Origin: Shewanella aquimarina
Lineage (GTDB): Bacteria; Pseudomonadota; Gammaproteobacteria; Enterobacterales; Shewanellaceae
NCBI RefSeq assembly: GCF_023349185.1
Contig: NZ_JAKIKY010000005.1
Location: 215,829 to 279,828 of the forward strand
DNA length: 64,000 nucleotides
Direction of reading: 5' to 3'
Of the stretch, positions 45,824 to 55,320 are shown in pieces. How positions within the stretch are numbered: the first letter of the stretch is position 1; each line of letters begins with the position of its first letter. Below the pieces are notes generated by a model. The model ran no database searches, was not told the origin of the DNA, and was given only the letters and a program-made list of their open reading frames with translations. The translations under genes and the position numbers were made by a program.

Positions 45824-46972
45824 TTATAGCCGGGTTGCCGCGGCTTTGACCATCTCCTTGACCTGATCCACTATCGCCATCTCTGTCTCGGCCTCATAGG
45901 CGGCTACCCTAGGCGTATGGATATGACCTACCTTGATGCCACTGTTGAAACGCTGGCCCAGTAACACTGCGCGGTAGGAGATCTCGTTGGAGAGATAACC
46001 CCCGCCAGATCCATTGACCGATGTGGCGTTTTGCAGTTCAGCCAATGAGCTGGCGTCGAACTCGCCCCGTGACAGGGTAGTGACGGTATGGTTGTCGTTG
46101 ACTTTCCATCTCCCCTTAACCGACTGCATGGCGCCGACAGGTAGCGAGAACTCGACGAACTCAGGCCCATAGAGGGGCTTGCCATCGAACATAGGCGCCT
46201 GTGGCGACTGGGCCGTGGCGCCGGTCAGCACATTGAGGTTGTCGGGCGCGGCGGCGCTGCGGTTGCGGCCGGGGAAGCGCTCTAGGTCGAAGTCGTCGCG
46301 TCCCATGCTGACGGTGAAGATGGCGTTGACGCTGTTTTCACGATAGACAGGGGTCAGTAAGGATTCGATGATCCCCTGGTCGAAGTCGGCAAAGCGTACC
46401 GGAATCATCACCGTCTCTATCTGGGCCTTCTTGCCGTCGACGCTAAACTTGTAGCCGTCTAATGCGAGTGCGGTTAATCCCGAGGGGTTGCTCTGATCTA
46501 TGTGGCGATCCAGGAAGAAGGGGTCGAAGCCGGTGAGCAGAATACGGATCTGGCTGTCCTCATCGAAGTGGATGTCGCTGAAGCCGCGGGAAGATTTCTC
46601 TACCGCCTTGAGTAATATGGTGCGCTGCCAGTCGGCCATGTTAAAGGCGGGCTTCGACTGCTTGAGCGTCTTCTTCATCGCCAGACGGCTCCAGTAGAGG
46701 GATCTGTCATCCTGTCCGCCTGATTGCACGTCTCTGACGGCCTGTTGCCATAGACGCTCGCCTTGGTGGGCCACCATCTGTGTCATGATGAGTTCATCTT
46801 TCTGCTGGCGATATTTCTCGTCCAGACTGTCGACCAGGGCTTGATAGCGATTGACGACGTCGGGCATGGCCTGTGTCGCCTTAGGCAGGCGCAGTTCTTC
46901 GAGATCCAGACTGGCGAAGGCGCTGGCACTCAGTAAGCTGGTCATCGCCAGGGCTATGGCTGTTTTACGCAT
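45824..46972 (-). CDS. exported C15 (pyrrolidone carboxylyl peptidase)-like protein, Cys replaced
   Basis: A 382-residue protein. A signal peptide (cleaved near AFA-SLD) and a 110-residue unique N-terminal part precede a C15 peptidase-like domain: ILLTGFDPFF (144-153), E231 in SMGRDDFDLERFPG, and GHIHTP with H352 (family His). The family's nucleophile site, usually AGxxVCN, reads GGGYLSNEISY, with S328 where Cys is expected; the whole protein lacks Cys. It may be inactive or a Ser variant. The ATG at 46972 is behind AAGGAA. Confidence 0.8.
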   Translation of the reverse strand: MRKTAIALAMTSLLSASAFASLDLEELRLPKATQAMPDVVNRYQALVDSLDEKYRQQKDELIMTQMVAHQGERLWQQAVRDVQSGGQDDRSLYWSRLAMKKTLKQSKPAFNMADWQRTILLKAVEKSSRGFSDIHFDEDSQIRILLTGFDPFFLDRHIDQSNPSGLTALALDGYKFSVDGKKAQIETVMIPVRFADFDQGIIESLLTPVYRENSVNAIFTVSMGRDDFDLERFPGRNRSAAAPDNLNVLTGATAQSPQAPMFDGKPLYGPEFVEFSLPVGAMQSVKGRWKVNDNHTVTTLSRGEFDASSLAELQNATSVNGSGGGYLSNEISYRAVLLGQRFNSGIKVGHIHTPRVAAYEAETEMAIVDQVKEMVKAAATRL

Positions 46973-47274
46973 GAGATGGTTCCTTTGCAAAAACCTCTTA
47001 CCCAGACATTCAGCCAGTGGCCGATGTTGGGCAATGATGGCTCAGGGCGGTTATCAATTTGAAATTATTATAGTCAACAACTGAGTATGCACGACATCTG
47101 CCTGCAAATAAAGACTTGAGATGGCTTGATAAAATGCCAGATTCTTGACACAAATCATCATGAGTTTGCCCGCTTGGCGATGAGATGACTTGCTAGACTT
47201 GAGCCAGGTAATCTGATGGGGCCTGATGGTGAATTTTGGCTATTGGGGCTAACTGTTTTTTGGGGAGGGGGTCG

Positions 47275-48270
47275 ATGACAATACGCGTCAGTCTAGGTGA
47301 ACGGCTGGGTGACAGCCTGAGCAGTCGTCTTACTAATGGCTTGAGTAGTGGCCTGAGTAATGGCTTGAGTAAAATCTTGGCTTATCGATTGATTTGCACC
47401 TTAAGTTATCTGGGGCTGCTCAGCTTAGGCCTGTTTATCTGGGCGGGTAGTGCGGCCGCGGCGTCTCAGGCGCAGGCGGCTTCACTATCTGTGTTCGAAA
47501 ATAAGGCGGCCGAACATAAGCCCGCCGAACATGAGACGGCCGAGCGGATCGAGCTAGACGGTGAGATACAGGCGGCATTCGAAGCGCTCGGTGCCAGGGG
47601 CGTCCTGGTATTGATGGATGATAACAGGGGAGCCCTAAGCACCAACGATCTCGCCCGCAGCCGCCATGCCTATATACCCGCCTCTACCTTTAAGATCCCC
47701 CATAGCCTGTTGCTGCTTGAGGCGGGCATAGTGAAAGACGAGCATAGCCAGTTTGCCTGGGATGGGGTGAAACGTGCCTATACCCCCTGGAATCGCGACC
47801 ACAGCTTTACTGGTGCGATGAAGTATTCCGTGGTGCCCATCTATCAGAAACTCGCATTGCAGCTGGGGGCCGAGCGCATGGCCCAAGGCCTGACTCATCT
47901 CGGCTATGGCAATGCCAATATCGGCGGTGGACTCGACAGCTTCTGGCTCGACGGTGACTTAGCGATTTCGGCCCTTGAGCAGGTGCACTTCCTGCGGCGC
48001 CTGTATCACAATCAACTGCCGGTGTCCGAGCGCAGTCAGCGTATCGTCAAGACTATGATGCTTAACCAGGCCAACGGCGAATGGGTGCTCAGAGCCAAGA
48101 CAGGCTATGGCGTGCGCCAGGGACAGAAGCTTGGTTGGTGGGTCGGCTGGCTCGAGCGAGAGGAGAACACCTACTTCTTCGCCATGAATATGGATATTGC
48201 CACGGATAATGATCTGGCGTTACGCAAGCGTGTGGTGAAACAGCTGCTCACGGCCAAGGGCTGGATGTAA
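47275..48270 (+). CDS. class D beta-lactamase, OXA-48-type locus
   Basis: A 331-residue class D enzyme that hydrolyses beta-lactams in the periplasm through a carboxylated Lys. Motifs: STFK (137-140), SVV in MKYSVVPIYQ (185-187), YGN (211-213), KTG (275-277), WWVGW (288-292). Stretches GIVKDEH, WNRDHSF, DSFWLDG and SERSQRIVK closely resemble OXA-48 and OXA-54. The N terminus is longer than usual (about 265 residues): a repeated GLSSGLSNGLSK run, a signal helix at about 41-60, and a charged KAAEHKPAEHETAE linker. The start is behind GGAGGGG. Neighbours (C15-like gene, lysR) match the chromosomal OXA-48 family setting. Confidence 0.93.
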   Translation: MTIRVSLGERLGDSLSSRLTNGLSSGLSNGLSKILAYRLICTLSYLGLLSLGLFIWAGSAAAASQAQAASLSVFENKAAEHKPAEHETAERIELDGEIQAAFEALGARGVLVLMDDNRGALSTNDLARSRHAYIPASTFKIPHSLLLLEAGIVKDEHSQFAWDGVKRAYTPWNRDHSFTGAMKYSVVPIYQKLALQLGAERMAQGLTHLGYGNANIGGGLDSFWLDGDLAISALEQVHFLRRLYHNQLPVSERSQRIVKTMMLNQANGEWVLRAKTGYGVRQGQKLGWWVGWLEREENTYFFAMNMDIATDNDLALRKRVVKQLLTAKGWM

Positions 48271-48331
48271 GGATAGGATGTGATGGCAGAAGCTAGGAAG
48301 CTGTTAAGGCTGCCAGATGTAAGACCATAAG

Positions 48332-49243
48332 CTACATCATCAAAGATTGCAGCGACTCATGGCTGTTGAAGCGTTTGGTAAAGAAATCGAGGAAGACGCT
48401 GATGTTGGTGGCCAGCTGTCGTCGACTGGAATAGACGCCATACACCTTGAAGGGCTCCATGGGCCACTCCTGCAGCAGAGGCACCAGGCTGCCGCCAGCA
48501 AGCTCGTTCTTACACACTGAGTTAGAGAGCATGGCGATACCGAAATCATCCAATACCAGCTGTTTGACCATGATGGCGCTGTTCACCCTGACCTTACGCT
48601 TAAAGTTGACCATGGTCTTGCGATCGCCCTTACCCAGGGGCCAGATGGGCGCCGAGCGTGAGGTCCCCAGCAGTATGCCGCTGTGCTCCCTGAGATCTTG
48701 GGGGGTCGCCGGGGTGCCTTTGGCCTTGAGGTAGCCTGGGCTGGCCACCAGTATGGGTTGGCGCTCAAACAACAGGCGGGCGACTAAGTCGGAGGATTGC
48801 AGCGGCCCGTACTTGATGGCGATATCATAACCTTCGCCCACTAGGCCCACATCGCTATCGGTAAATTGGACGTCGAGATCTACGTTAGGGTAGAGACGCA
48901 TGAAGCTGCTGCAGAGACTGGCAATCAGCTCCTGGCTGAAGGAAACCGGTATGGCGATGCGCAGTGAACCCGATACGTCATTATGCGTATTTTCTATGGT
49001 CGCCTTGGCAGCCTCGATTTCATCGCTAATACTACTGCAATGCTGGTAAAAAAGCGCCCCAACTTGAGTCAGGCTAAGATTGCGGGTATCGCGCTGTAAC
49101 AGGCGCACGCCGAGCTGCTCTTCGAGCTGAGCCACCTTACGACTAATGGTTGATTTTGGCATGCCCGTATTGCGGGCTGCCTGGGAGAAACCCTTGGCGC
49201 GAACGACGGCCGCAAAGAGCATCATACCGTTCAAATCTGGCAT
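48332..49243 (-). CDS. LysR-family regulator, AaeR/DmlR-like
   Basis: A 303-residue regulator. The DNA-binding part starts MMLFAAVVRAKGFSQAARN with an HTH near 20-45 (PKSTISRKVAQLEEQLG); the effector domain includes SGSLRIAIPVSF. It is the lysR gene that follows the OXA-type beta-lactamase in Shewanella. It is also divergent from the fused acetyl-CoA carboxylase gene, 120 bp away, so it may regulate that gene rather than the lactamase. Confidence 0.9.
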   Translation of the reverse strand: MPDLNGMMLFAAVVRAKGFSQAARNTGMPKSTISRKVAQLEEQLGVRLLQRDTRNLSLTQVGALFYQHCSSISDEIEAAKATIENTHNDVSGSLRIAIPVSFSQELIASLCSSFMRLYPNVDLDVQFTDSDVGLVGEGYDIAIKYGPLQSSDLVARLLFERQPILVASPGYLKAKGTPATPQDLREHSGILLGTSRSAPIWPLGKGDRKTMVNFKRKVRVNSAIMVKQLVLDDFGIAMLSNSVCKNELAGGSLVPLLQEWPMEPFKVYGVYSSRRQLATNISVFLDFFTKRFNSHESLQSLMM

Positions 49244-49363
49244 TATTTATCACTGTCTCAAATATGGAACAAAGCGTCTAAGCCAGTTTAATAGCATTTG
49301 ACCCTATAACAAAGCTATATTTATGGGCTAAAAATTTTAGAGGCTAAAGCAGAGGATCTATTG

Positions 49364-52300
49364 ATGACCAGCAACAATCAGCCCACAAACACGACTCAGG
49401 TTCAAACAGCCGATCCGCTTTTTCTTCAAGCTGAACATTTGGCACAGGATTTTTCTCTGTTTCCTAAGCATAGCAAGCAGAGCCTTTCACAGCAGATCAA
49501 GGGTCTGCTCAGCGACGATGAAATACAAGCTAACTTAAAAGAGTTAGAACAGTTGGATGTTGACGGCTATGTGGCCAAAGTCATTCAACCTACCTTAGAT
49601 AAGAGCCGCCCAGGCGCCAAGCGCGTGATTGCGGATCTGAAAGGCAAGTTAATTGTCGAAAAACATATGGGGCCTTTTTATAGTGCCGAGATCGAACTGA
49701 ATTTTGGATCTCGCACTCGCCGCATCGGTTTTATCGCCCAGGAACGTACCACGAGCAATGGTGCCTGGATGCCAGAGCATCACCTGGCGGCCTGTACGGC
49801 CATTCGTCATTTTGCCGAACTTTCAATGCCTATCGTTTACCTCATCGACACACCGGGTGCCGATGCGGGTGAAATTGCCAACAGTCAGAACCAGGCGCAC
49901 ACCATCTCTAAGGCGATTGCCGAGAGTGCCAACGTCGACGTGCCTACCGTAGGTATCGTTATCGGTGCCGGTTACTCTGGTGGTGCCATCCCACTGGCCG
50001 CGGCTAACATTCTGTTGTCCCTGCGCGACGGTATCTTCAACACCATTCAGCCACAGGGTCTGCAAAGCATTGCTCGCAAGTACAACCTCTCTTGGCAGGA
50101 GTGTGCTAAGTCGGTAGGCGTGTCGCCAGAGGAGCTTTACACCTCAGGTTGTATCGACGGCATCATCGACTTCTCACCTTCTGATAAGGATGAGCGTCAG
50201 CACAACCTACGCCGCGCCATCATCAGCAGCATCGAGGCGGTTGAGCATGCGGCGGTACAGTTTGTACGCGAATCTAAGGATCTGCGCGAGCACTATGATC
50301 GCAGCCTTAACCGTTTCCTTGAGCCTTCAAAGAACTTGGAAGCGCTTGAGCATCACGCCGAGCTGTCGGTGGCCAACAACCCCACCATGCACCTCAACCT
50401 GTTTGGTAGCTCATACCGTTACCTGCGTTATCTGACGCTGCGTAGCCGTATCCATTCGATCTCTCAGGAGCAGTACGGTCGCCTGTCTAAGGTGAGTGTG
50501 CCTGAGGGTGATCTGCTGGCGCGTATTCAGCAGGAGCAGGACAAGGTATTCCAGTCTTGGCTCTCTAGCCCAGATAAGCTGGTGTACGATGAAGAGCTGA
50601 ACAAGCTGTGGGGCAACTTCACCGCCAAGCGTGACGAAGTCTCTACCGAGCGTAACATGCTGACTCGCCTCATCTTGGGTGAGCCGAAGCAGAACTATAA
50701 GAAGGCCCGTAAGGCGCTGTTGTTTAACATCGGTTGGTCGCTGTACCACAGATGGAAGAGCAACGCCGAGAACAACTTCAAGGGGCTGATCCACTACCTT
50801 GAGAGCCTTCCGGACGAAGTGACTCAGGCAGACTGGCCTGAGCTGAACCAGCTGACAGTACTGGATGTGATCGTGCACGAAGAGCTGCGCGAAGACTTCA
50901 TCTGGCAATGTCATAACATCCTGATCTTCAACGCGCTGTACGACAACGTCGTGGGCAACCTTGCCTCTATCGCGAAAGAAGCCATGATGTCTAAGAGCCT
51001 ATCGCGCGCCTCGGTTGACGGCCTGCTGCATGACTCTATCGATCGTGCTATCTCTAAGCAGGATACCGCGAACGACAAGAACAAGTTCTACAAGTGGCTG
51101 AAGTACTTCATGTCTCAGTCTAACCGCGCCGATCTGCTGACCAAGACTGAGCAGTGGAAGAGTGTTGGTTTCCCTCAGCTTAACGACTCTCTGTTCGTTA
51201 TCCTGACCTATTTCTTCGAGCGCCTGCTGCCAGAATACTTCGCCAGCGAAGAGGAGAGCAGCGAGTACACGGGTGCCATCAACCCAGTGCGTATCGGTCG
51301 TCGTAAAGACTTCTGGAACCGTTTGACCATGGGTTATCAGGATCTGCTGATCCAGAAGGTGCTGCGTGACGAGAAGCGCGCCGGTAAGATGAGCTGGGAT
51401 AGTGTGATTGCCAAGTTCTTCACCGAGTTTGAAGAGCTAAACGGCGACAAGATGTCGGCTAACCTGCTGAACTTCCCAGGCTTCCGTCTCTCTATCGAAG
51501 ACGCGCTAGACAAGGGGATCCGTCCTTGCGGCCTGATCACAGGTACCGCGGACTTCGAGCACAATGGACAAACCATGCGCGTCGGTGTCGCCGTGTCTAA
51601 CACCGCCTTCCAGGCCGGTGCCTTCGATATGGCCTCTGCAGAGAAGTTCTCAGCGCTGCTGATCGAGTGTGCTAAGCGTAAGCTGCCGGTGATCTGCTTC
51701 ATCAGCTCTGGTGGTATGCAGACTAAAGAAGGTGCTGCGGCGCTCTTCTCTATGGCGGTAGTGAACGACCGTATTACCCGTTTCATTCGTGACAACGAAT
51801 TGCCGGTATTGATGTTTGGTTTCGGTGACTGTACCGGTGGTGCACAGGCGAGCTTCGTGACTCACCCGTTAGTACAGACCTACTACTTCTCTGGCACCAA
51901 CATGCCGTTTGCCGGTCAGATGGTAGTACCTGCGTACCTGCCGTCTACCTCGACCCTGTCGAACTATCTGTCTAAGGTTCCTGGCGCCATGAACGCCCTG
52001 GTCACCAACCCATTTAGCGACACTATCGACGATCAGCTCAGCAGCATAGATCCACTCATGCCTAAGCCAACGGCCAAGGTAGTGGATGTGATTGGCAACG
52101 CCCTGTCGACCCTGGTGCCTGAGATGTTAATCACCGAGGAAGAGCTGGTACAGGACGATCCGCGTCAGCTGATGAAGCCGATCGACAAGGTACTGGTACA
52201 TGCCCGTGGCTGTACTGCGGTGAAACTGATCCGCAAGGCTCACGACAACGACATCAAGGTTGTACTGGTGGCGTCAGACCCTGACATGACCTCGGTACCA

Positions 52301-53914
52301 GCCGACATGCTGAACGAAAACGACAAGCTGGTCTGTATCGGTGGTAACACCTCAGACGAGAGTTACCTCAATGCCTACTCGGTATTGAAGGTTGCCGAGT
52401 ACGAGCAGGTCGACGCGCTGCACCCAGGTATCGGTTTCCTATCGGAAAGCCCGCAGTTTGCGGCCCTGTGTGTGAACAACGGCGTTAACTTCGTTGGTCC
52501 AAGTGTGCACTCAATGACGACTATGGGTAACAAGTCGAACGCGATCAAGACCTCGCAGTCGCAAAACGTGCCTGTAGTACCAGGTAGCCACGGTATTCTG
52601 ACCAACGCCGAGCAGGCGGTGAACGTGGCTAACGAAATTGGCTACCCAGTGCTGCTTAAAGCGGTACAAGGTGGTGGCGGTAAGGGTATCCAGGTCGTTG
52701 AGCGTCCAGAAGATATGATCTCTCTGTTCCAGAAGACCTCTACCGAAGCGGCTGCGGCCTTCGGTAACGGCGACCTCTACCTAGAGAAGTATGTGACCTC
52801 ACTGCGTCATATCGAAGTTCAGTTGCTGCGTGACAAGTTTGGCAATACCAAGGTACTGGGTCTGCGTGACTGTTCGGTACAGCGTAACAACCAGAAGGTG
52901 ATCGAAGAATCTGGTTCAACCATGCTGCCTGAAGAGCTGAAGCAGAAGGTGATGGAATACACCCGTGCCCTAGGTGACGCGACAGACTACATGGGTGCAG
53001 GTACCGTAGAGTTCATCTACAACCTGGATGCCAACGAAGTCTACTTCATGGAGATGAACACACGTCTGCAGGTTGAGCACCCAGTGACCGAGGCAACCTC
53101 AGGTATCGATATCGTGAGCGCCGGCTTCGACATCGCCGCGGGTCGCTCTATCGAAGATCTCGAGCCACAAGAGATTGGCTACGCCATCGAGGTGCGTGTG
53201 ACCGCCGAGAAGGCCGCGCTGGACAGCAACGGTGTGCTGCAGCTATTGCCACATCCAGGCCTGATCACCGAGTGTGTGATCCCAGAGCGTGACGATATCG
53301 AGATCATCTCTATCGCCGGTGAAGGCAAAGAGGTTTCACCATACTATGACAGCCTGATCGCCCAGATCATCTGCCGTGGTGAGAGCCGTGAAGATGTGAT
53401 CAACAAGCTGCATGACTACCTGGCTAATCAGGTAGTGATCAAGGGTATCGCGACCAACATCCCACTGCTGACTCGCATCCTGAAAGATGGCACCTTCAAC
53501 GAAGGCGTTTACGACACCAACTACCTGCCGCGCTTCATGGCCGAGCTGGATATTCCGGCGCTGATCGCCGAGATGGAAGCCGCCGCCGAGACAGTAGGTG
53601 TTGATACCGAGTCGCTGCGTGTGGGTGAGAGTAACGAGCTTAAGGTACTGGCTCAAGGTGCAGGTATCTTCTACACCTCTCCGGCACCGGGTGAAGCCGA
53701 CTTCGTTAAGGAAGGTGACATAGTGACTGTGGATCAGACACTGGCACTGACCGAAGCGATGAAGATGTTCTCTCAGGTGACACTGGCTGGCTTCAACCGC
53801 CAGGGCGCCGTACTCTATCCAGAGGATAAGCAGTACCGCATCGAGCGTATCCTGAACAGCAATGGTCAGCAGGTTTCACAGGGCGAGCTACTGTTCGTAG
53901 TCTCTCCTGTCTAA
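49364..53914 (+). CDS. fused acetyl-CoA carboxylase-family protein (CT-alpha, CT-beta, BC, BCCP)
   Basis: One 1516-residue chain carries all parts of a biotin-dependent carboxylase. An AccA-like carboxyltransferase region lies at about 85-270 (YLIDTPGADAGE, GIVIGAGYSGGAIPLA) and an AccD-like region at about 720-885 (PVICFISSGGMQTKEG). Biotin carboxylase follows at about 925-1370 (LKAVQGGGGKGIQ, EMNTRLQVEHPVTE), and the biotin domain has K1467 in TEAMKM. The order is reversed compared with usual BC-first fused enzymes. Separate accABCD presumably exist elsewhere. Acyl substrate not certain. Codon use is of highly expressed type. Confidence 0.9.
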   Translation: MTSNNQPTNTTQVQTADPLFLQAEHLAQDFSLFPKHSKQSLSQQIKGLLSDDEIQANLKELEQLDVDGYVAKVIQPTLDKSRPGAKRVIADLKGKLIVEKHMGPFYSAEIELNFGSRTRRIGFIAQERTTSNGAWMPEHHLAACTAIRHFAELSMPIVYLIDTPGADAGEIANSQNQAHTISKAIAESANVDVPTVGIVIGAGYSGGAIPLAAANILLSLRDGIFNTIQPQGLQSIARKYNLSWQECAKSVGVSPEELYTSGCIDGIIDFSPSDKDERQHNLRRAIISSIEAVEHAAVQFVRESKDLREHYDRSLNRFLEPSKNLEALEHHAELSVANNPTMHLNLFGSSYRYLRYLTLRSRIHSISQEQYGRLSKVSVPEGDLLARIQQEQDKVFQSWLSSPDKLVYDEELNKLWGNFTAKRDEVSTERNMLTRLILGEPKQNYKKARKALLFNIGWSLYHRWKSNAENNFKGLIHYLESLPDEVTQADWPELNQLTVLDVIVHEELREDFIWQCHNILIFNALYDNVVGNLASIAKEAMMSKSLSRASVDGLLHDSIDRAISKQDTANDKNKFYKWLKYFMSQSNRADLLTKTEQWKSVGFPQLNDSLFVILTYFFERLLPEYFASEEESSEYTGAINPVRIGRRKDFWNRLTMGYQDLLIQKVLRDEKRAGKMSWDSVIAKFFTEFEELNGDKMSANLLNFPGFRLSIEDALDKGIRPCGLITGTADFEHNGQTMRVGVAVSNTAFQAGAFDMASAEKFSALLIECAKRKLPVICFISSGGMQTKEGAAALFSMAVVNDRITRFIRDNELPVLMFGFGDCTGGAQASFVTHPLVQTYYFSGTNMPFAGQMVVPAYLPSTSTLSNYLSKVPGAMNALVTNPFSDTIDDQLSSIDPLMPKPTAKVVDVIGNALSTLVPEMLITEEELVQDDPRQLMKPIDKVLVHARGCTAVKLIRKAHDNDIKVVLVASDPDMTSVPADMLNENDKLVCIGGNTSDESYLNAYSVLKVAEYEQVDALHPGIGFLSESPQFAALCVNNGVNFVGPSVHSMTTMGNKSNAIKTSQSQNVPVVPGSHGILTNAEQAVNVANEIGYPVLLKAVQGGGGKGIQVVERPEDMISLFQKTSTEAAAAFGNGDLYLEKYVTSLRHIEVQLLRDKFGNTKVLGLRDCSVQRNNQKVIEESGSTMLPEELKQKVMEYTRALGDATDYMGAGTVEFIYNLDANEVYFMEMNTRLQVEHPVTEATSGIDIVSAGFDIAAGRSIEDLEPQEIGYAIEVRVTAEKAALDSNGVLQLLPHPGLITECVIPERDDIEIISIAGEGKEVSPYYDSLIAQIICRGESREDVINKLHDYLANQVVIKGIATNIPLLTRILKDGTFNEGVYDTNYLPRFMAELDIPALIAEMEAAAETVGVDTESLRVGESNELKVLAQGAGIFYTSPAPGEADFVKEGDIVTVDQTLALTEAMKMFSQVTLAGFNRQGAVLYPEDKQYRIERILNSNGQQVSQGELLFVVSPV

Positions 53915-53932
53915 CTTAAGACTCTAAATGCT

Positions 53933-53962
53933 AAATACCCGCCAGATGGCGGGTATTTTTTT
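53933..53962 (+). terminator. terminator of the carboxylase gene
   Basis: AAATACCCGCC-AGAT-GGCGGGTATTT followed by T4. Confidence 0.92.
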
Positions 53963-54004
53963 GCCCGTGAGTTAGCGCCGGATTTTAGACCCGTGTTCGC
54001 CACC

Positions 54005-55198
54005 CTATCTAGTGTCTTTCGCAAGTGCTAACTTGAGCAGCAAAGGCCCTGCCAGTGTGGTGATGGCGATGATCAGCACCAGCTCGGTGAACAGCTTAGG
54101 CGAGATAATCTCCATCTGCAGCCCCATCTCGGCAAACACCAGTCCCACCTCCCCCCTTGGCACCATGGCGCTGCCGACGATCGTTTTAGATCTCAGCGAG
54201 CCAGGCACTCTTAGACCGGCCATCATCTTGGTGATTATCGCCAGCCCGGACAGCATCAACAGGGTAAACAGGCCAGTCCAGCCAAGGTCTATCTGGCTCA
54301 GATCTAAGCTTATCCCCACATAGACGAAGAAGATGGGGGCGAAGATGTCTACCAGAGGCTTGGACTCCACCTCCATCTCGTGGGTGAAGGCGAAGGGATT
54401 TTGCAGGTAACGATTGAGGGGTGAGATAAATTGGCGACTCAAGGCCAGGCCGACGGCGAAGCCACCGAGCAGGGCGGGGGCGTGCAGGGCGTGGGCCAGC
54501 CAGGCAAACAGACAGATGAGGATCATGGTGACGATCGCCTCATAGCCTGTCTCTTCCTCTCTGGGTTTGACGGCGCGAAACAGATACAAGAGCAGCCGCG
54601 CCATGGGCGGTGCCAGCATCAGGAAGCCGACGATCTTAAGGATCAACAGGCCGCTCGAGATCAGCCCCACCTCGCCCGAGCTGGCAAAGTTAAACAGCAG
54701 ACTAAGTAGGATCACCCCGGCAATATCGTCGATCACCGCGGCGCCCAGTATGATGTGACCCTCCTGGCTCTGTGACTGATTGGCCTGCGCCATTACCCGT
54801 ATCGATATGCCTATGCTGGTGGCGGTAAGGGCGCAGCCCAGATAGAGGGAGGTAAAGCCAGGCAGCTCCAGATAGAGGAGGCACACCAGGCCAATGACCA
54901 CGGCGGGCAGGGCGATGCCAAGAAGGGCCACGCCGACCGCGCTGTTACCCGCCTGAAATAGACGCTTGATAGAGGTTTCGCAGCCGATAGAAAACAGCAG
55001 TAAGATCACGCCAAGCTCGGCCATCACGGCCAAGGTCTCGTTGGGGGCTATCCAGCCCAGCAGGCTGGGGCCGATGAGGATCCCGGCCAGGATCTCACCG
55101 ACCACGGCGGGGAGTTGCAGCCGCTTAAAGGCCTCTCCGAGCAAGCGACCAAAGAGCAGAATCAAACACAGGGACAAGACGAAGTTATCTATGGCCAT
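54005..55198 (-). CDS. CPA2-family cation:proton antiporter
   Basis: A 397-residue membrane protein with about twelve helices and no cytoplasmic nucleotide domain. Typical CPA2 stretches: LPAVVGEILAGILIGPSLLG, AELGVILLLFSIGCE, ILGAAVIDDIAGVILL (the paired Asp of the ion site) and APIFFVYVGISLDL. It exchanges Na+ or K+ for protons; the ion is not known. It is divergent from the universal stress gene, and the gap between them holds an FNR-like box. Confidence 0.88.
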   Translation of the reverse strand: MAIDNFVLSLCLILLFGRLLGEAFKRLQLPAVVGEILAGILIGPSLLGWIAPNETLAVMAELGVILLLFSIGCETSIKRLFQAGNSAVGVALLGIALPAVVIGLVCLLYLELPGFTSLYLGCALTATSIGISIRVMAQANQSQSQEGHIILGAAVIDDIAGVILLSLLFNFASSGEVGLISSGLLILKIVGFLMLAPPMARLLLYLFRAVKPREEETGYEAIVTMILICLFAWLAHALHAPALLGGFAVGLALSRQFISPLNRYLQNPFAFTHEMEVESKPLVDIFAPIFFVYVGISLDLSQIDLGWTGLFTLLMLSGLAIITKMMAGLRVPGSLRSKTIVGSAMVPRGEVGLVFAEMGLQMEIISPKLFTELVLIIAITTLAGPLLLKLALAKDTR

Positions 55199-55231
55199 GG
55201 TAGGCGAGACTCCCCGGCAGTGGTGATAATG

Positions 55232-55243
55232 TGATCTTGATCA
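55232..55243. promoter_or_regulatory. FNR/EtrA-like box
   Basis: The palindrome TGATCTTGATCA fits the FNR core TGAT-N4-ATCA. It sits in the gap between the antiporter and the universal stress gene, 78 bp before the latter's ATG. Either gene or both may respond to low oxygen. Confidence 0.6.
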
Positions 55244-55320
55244 TTTTGATGACCGAGATCAAGGCGTAACTCACGGAGTGTGACTAAGCTCAAGTGGATA
55301 CTTGCCGACAGGAGATGACC

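Noticed and set aside
55245..55262. A second FNR box next to the one at 55232
   Set aside because: TTGAT and ATCAA are present, but separated by seven rather than four bases.
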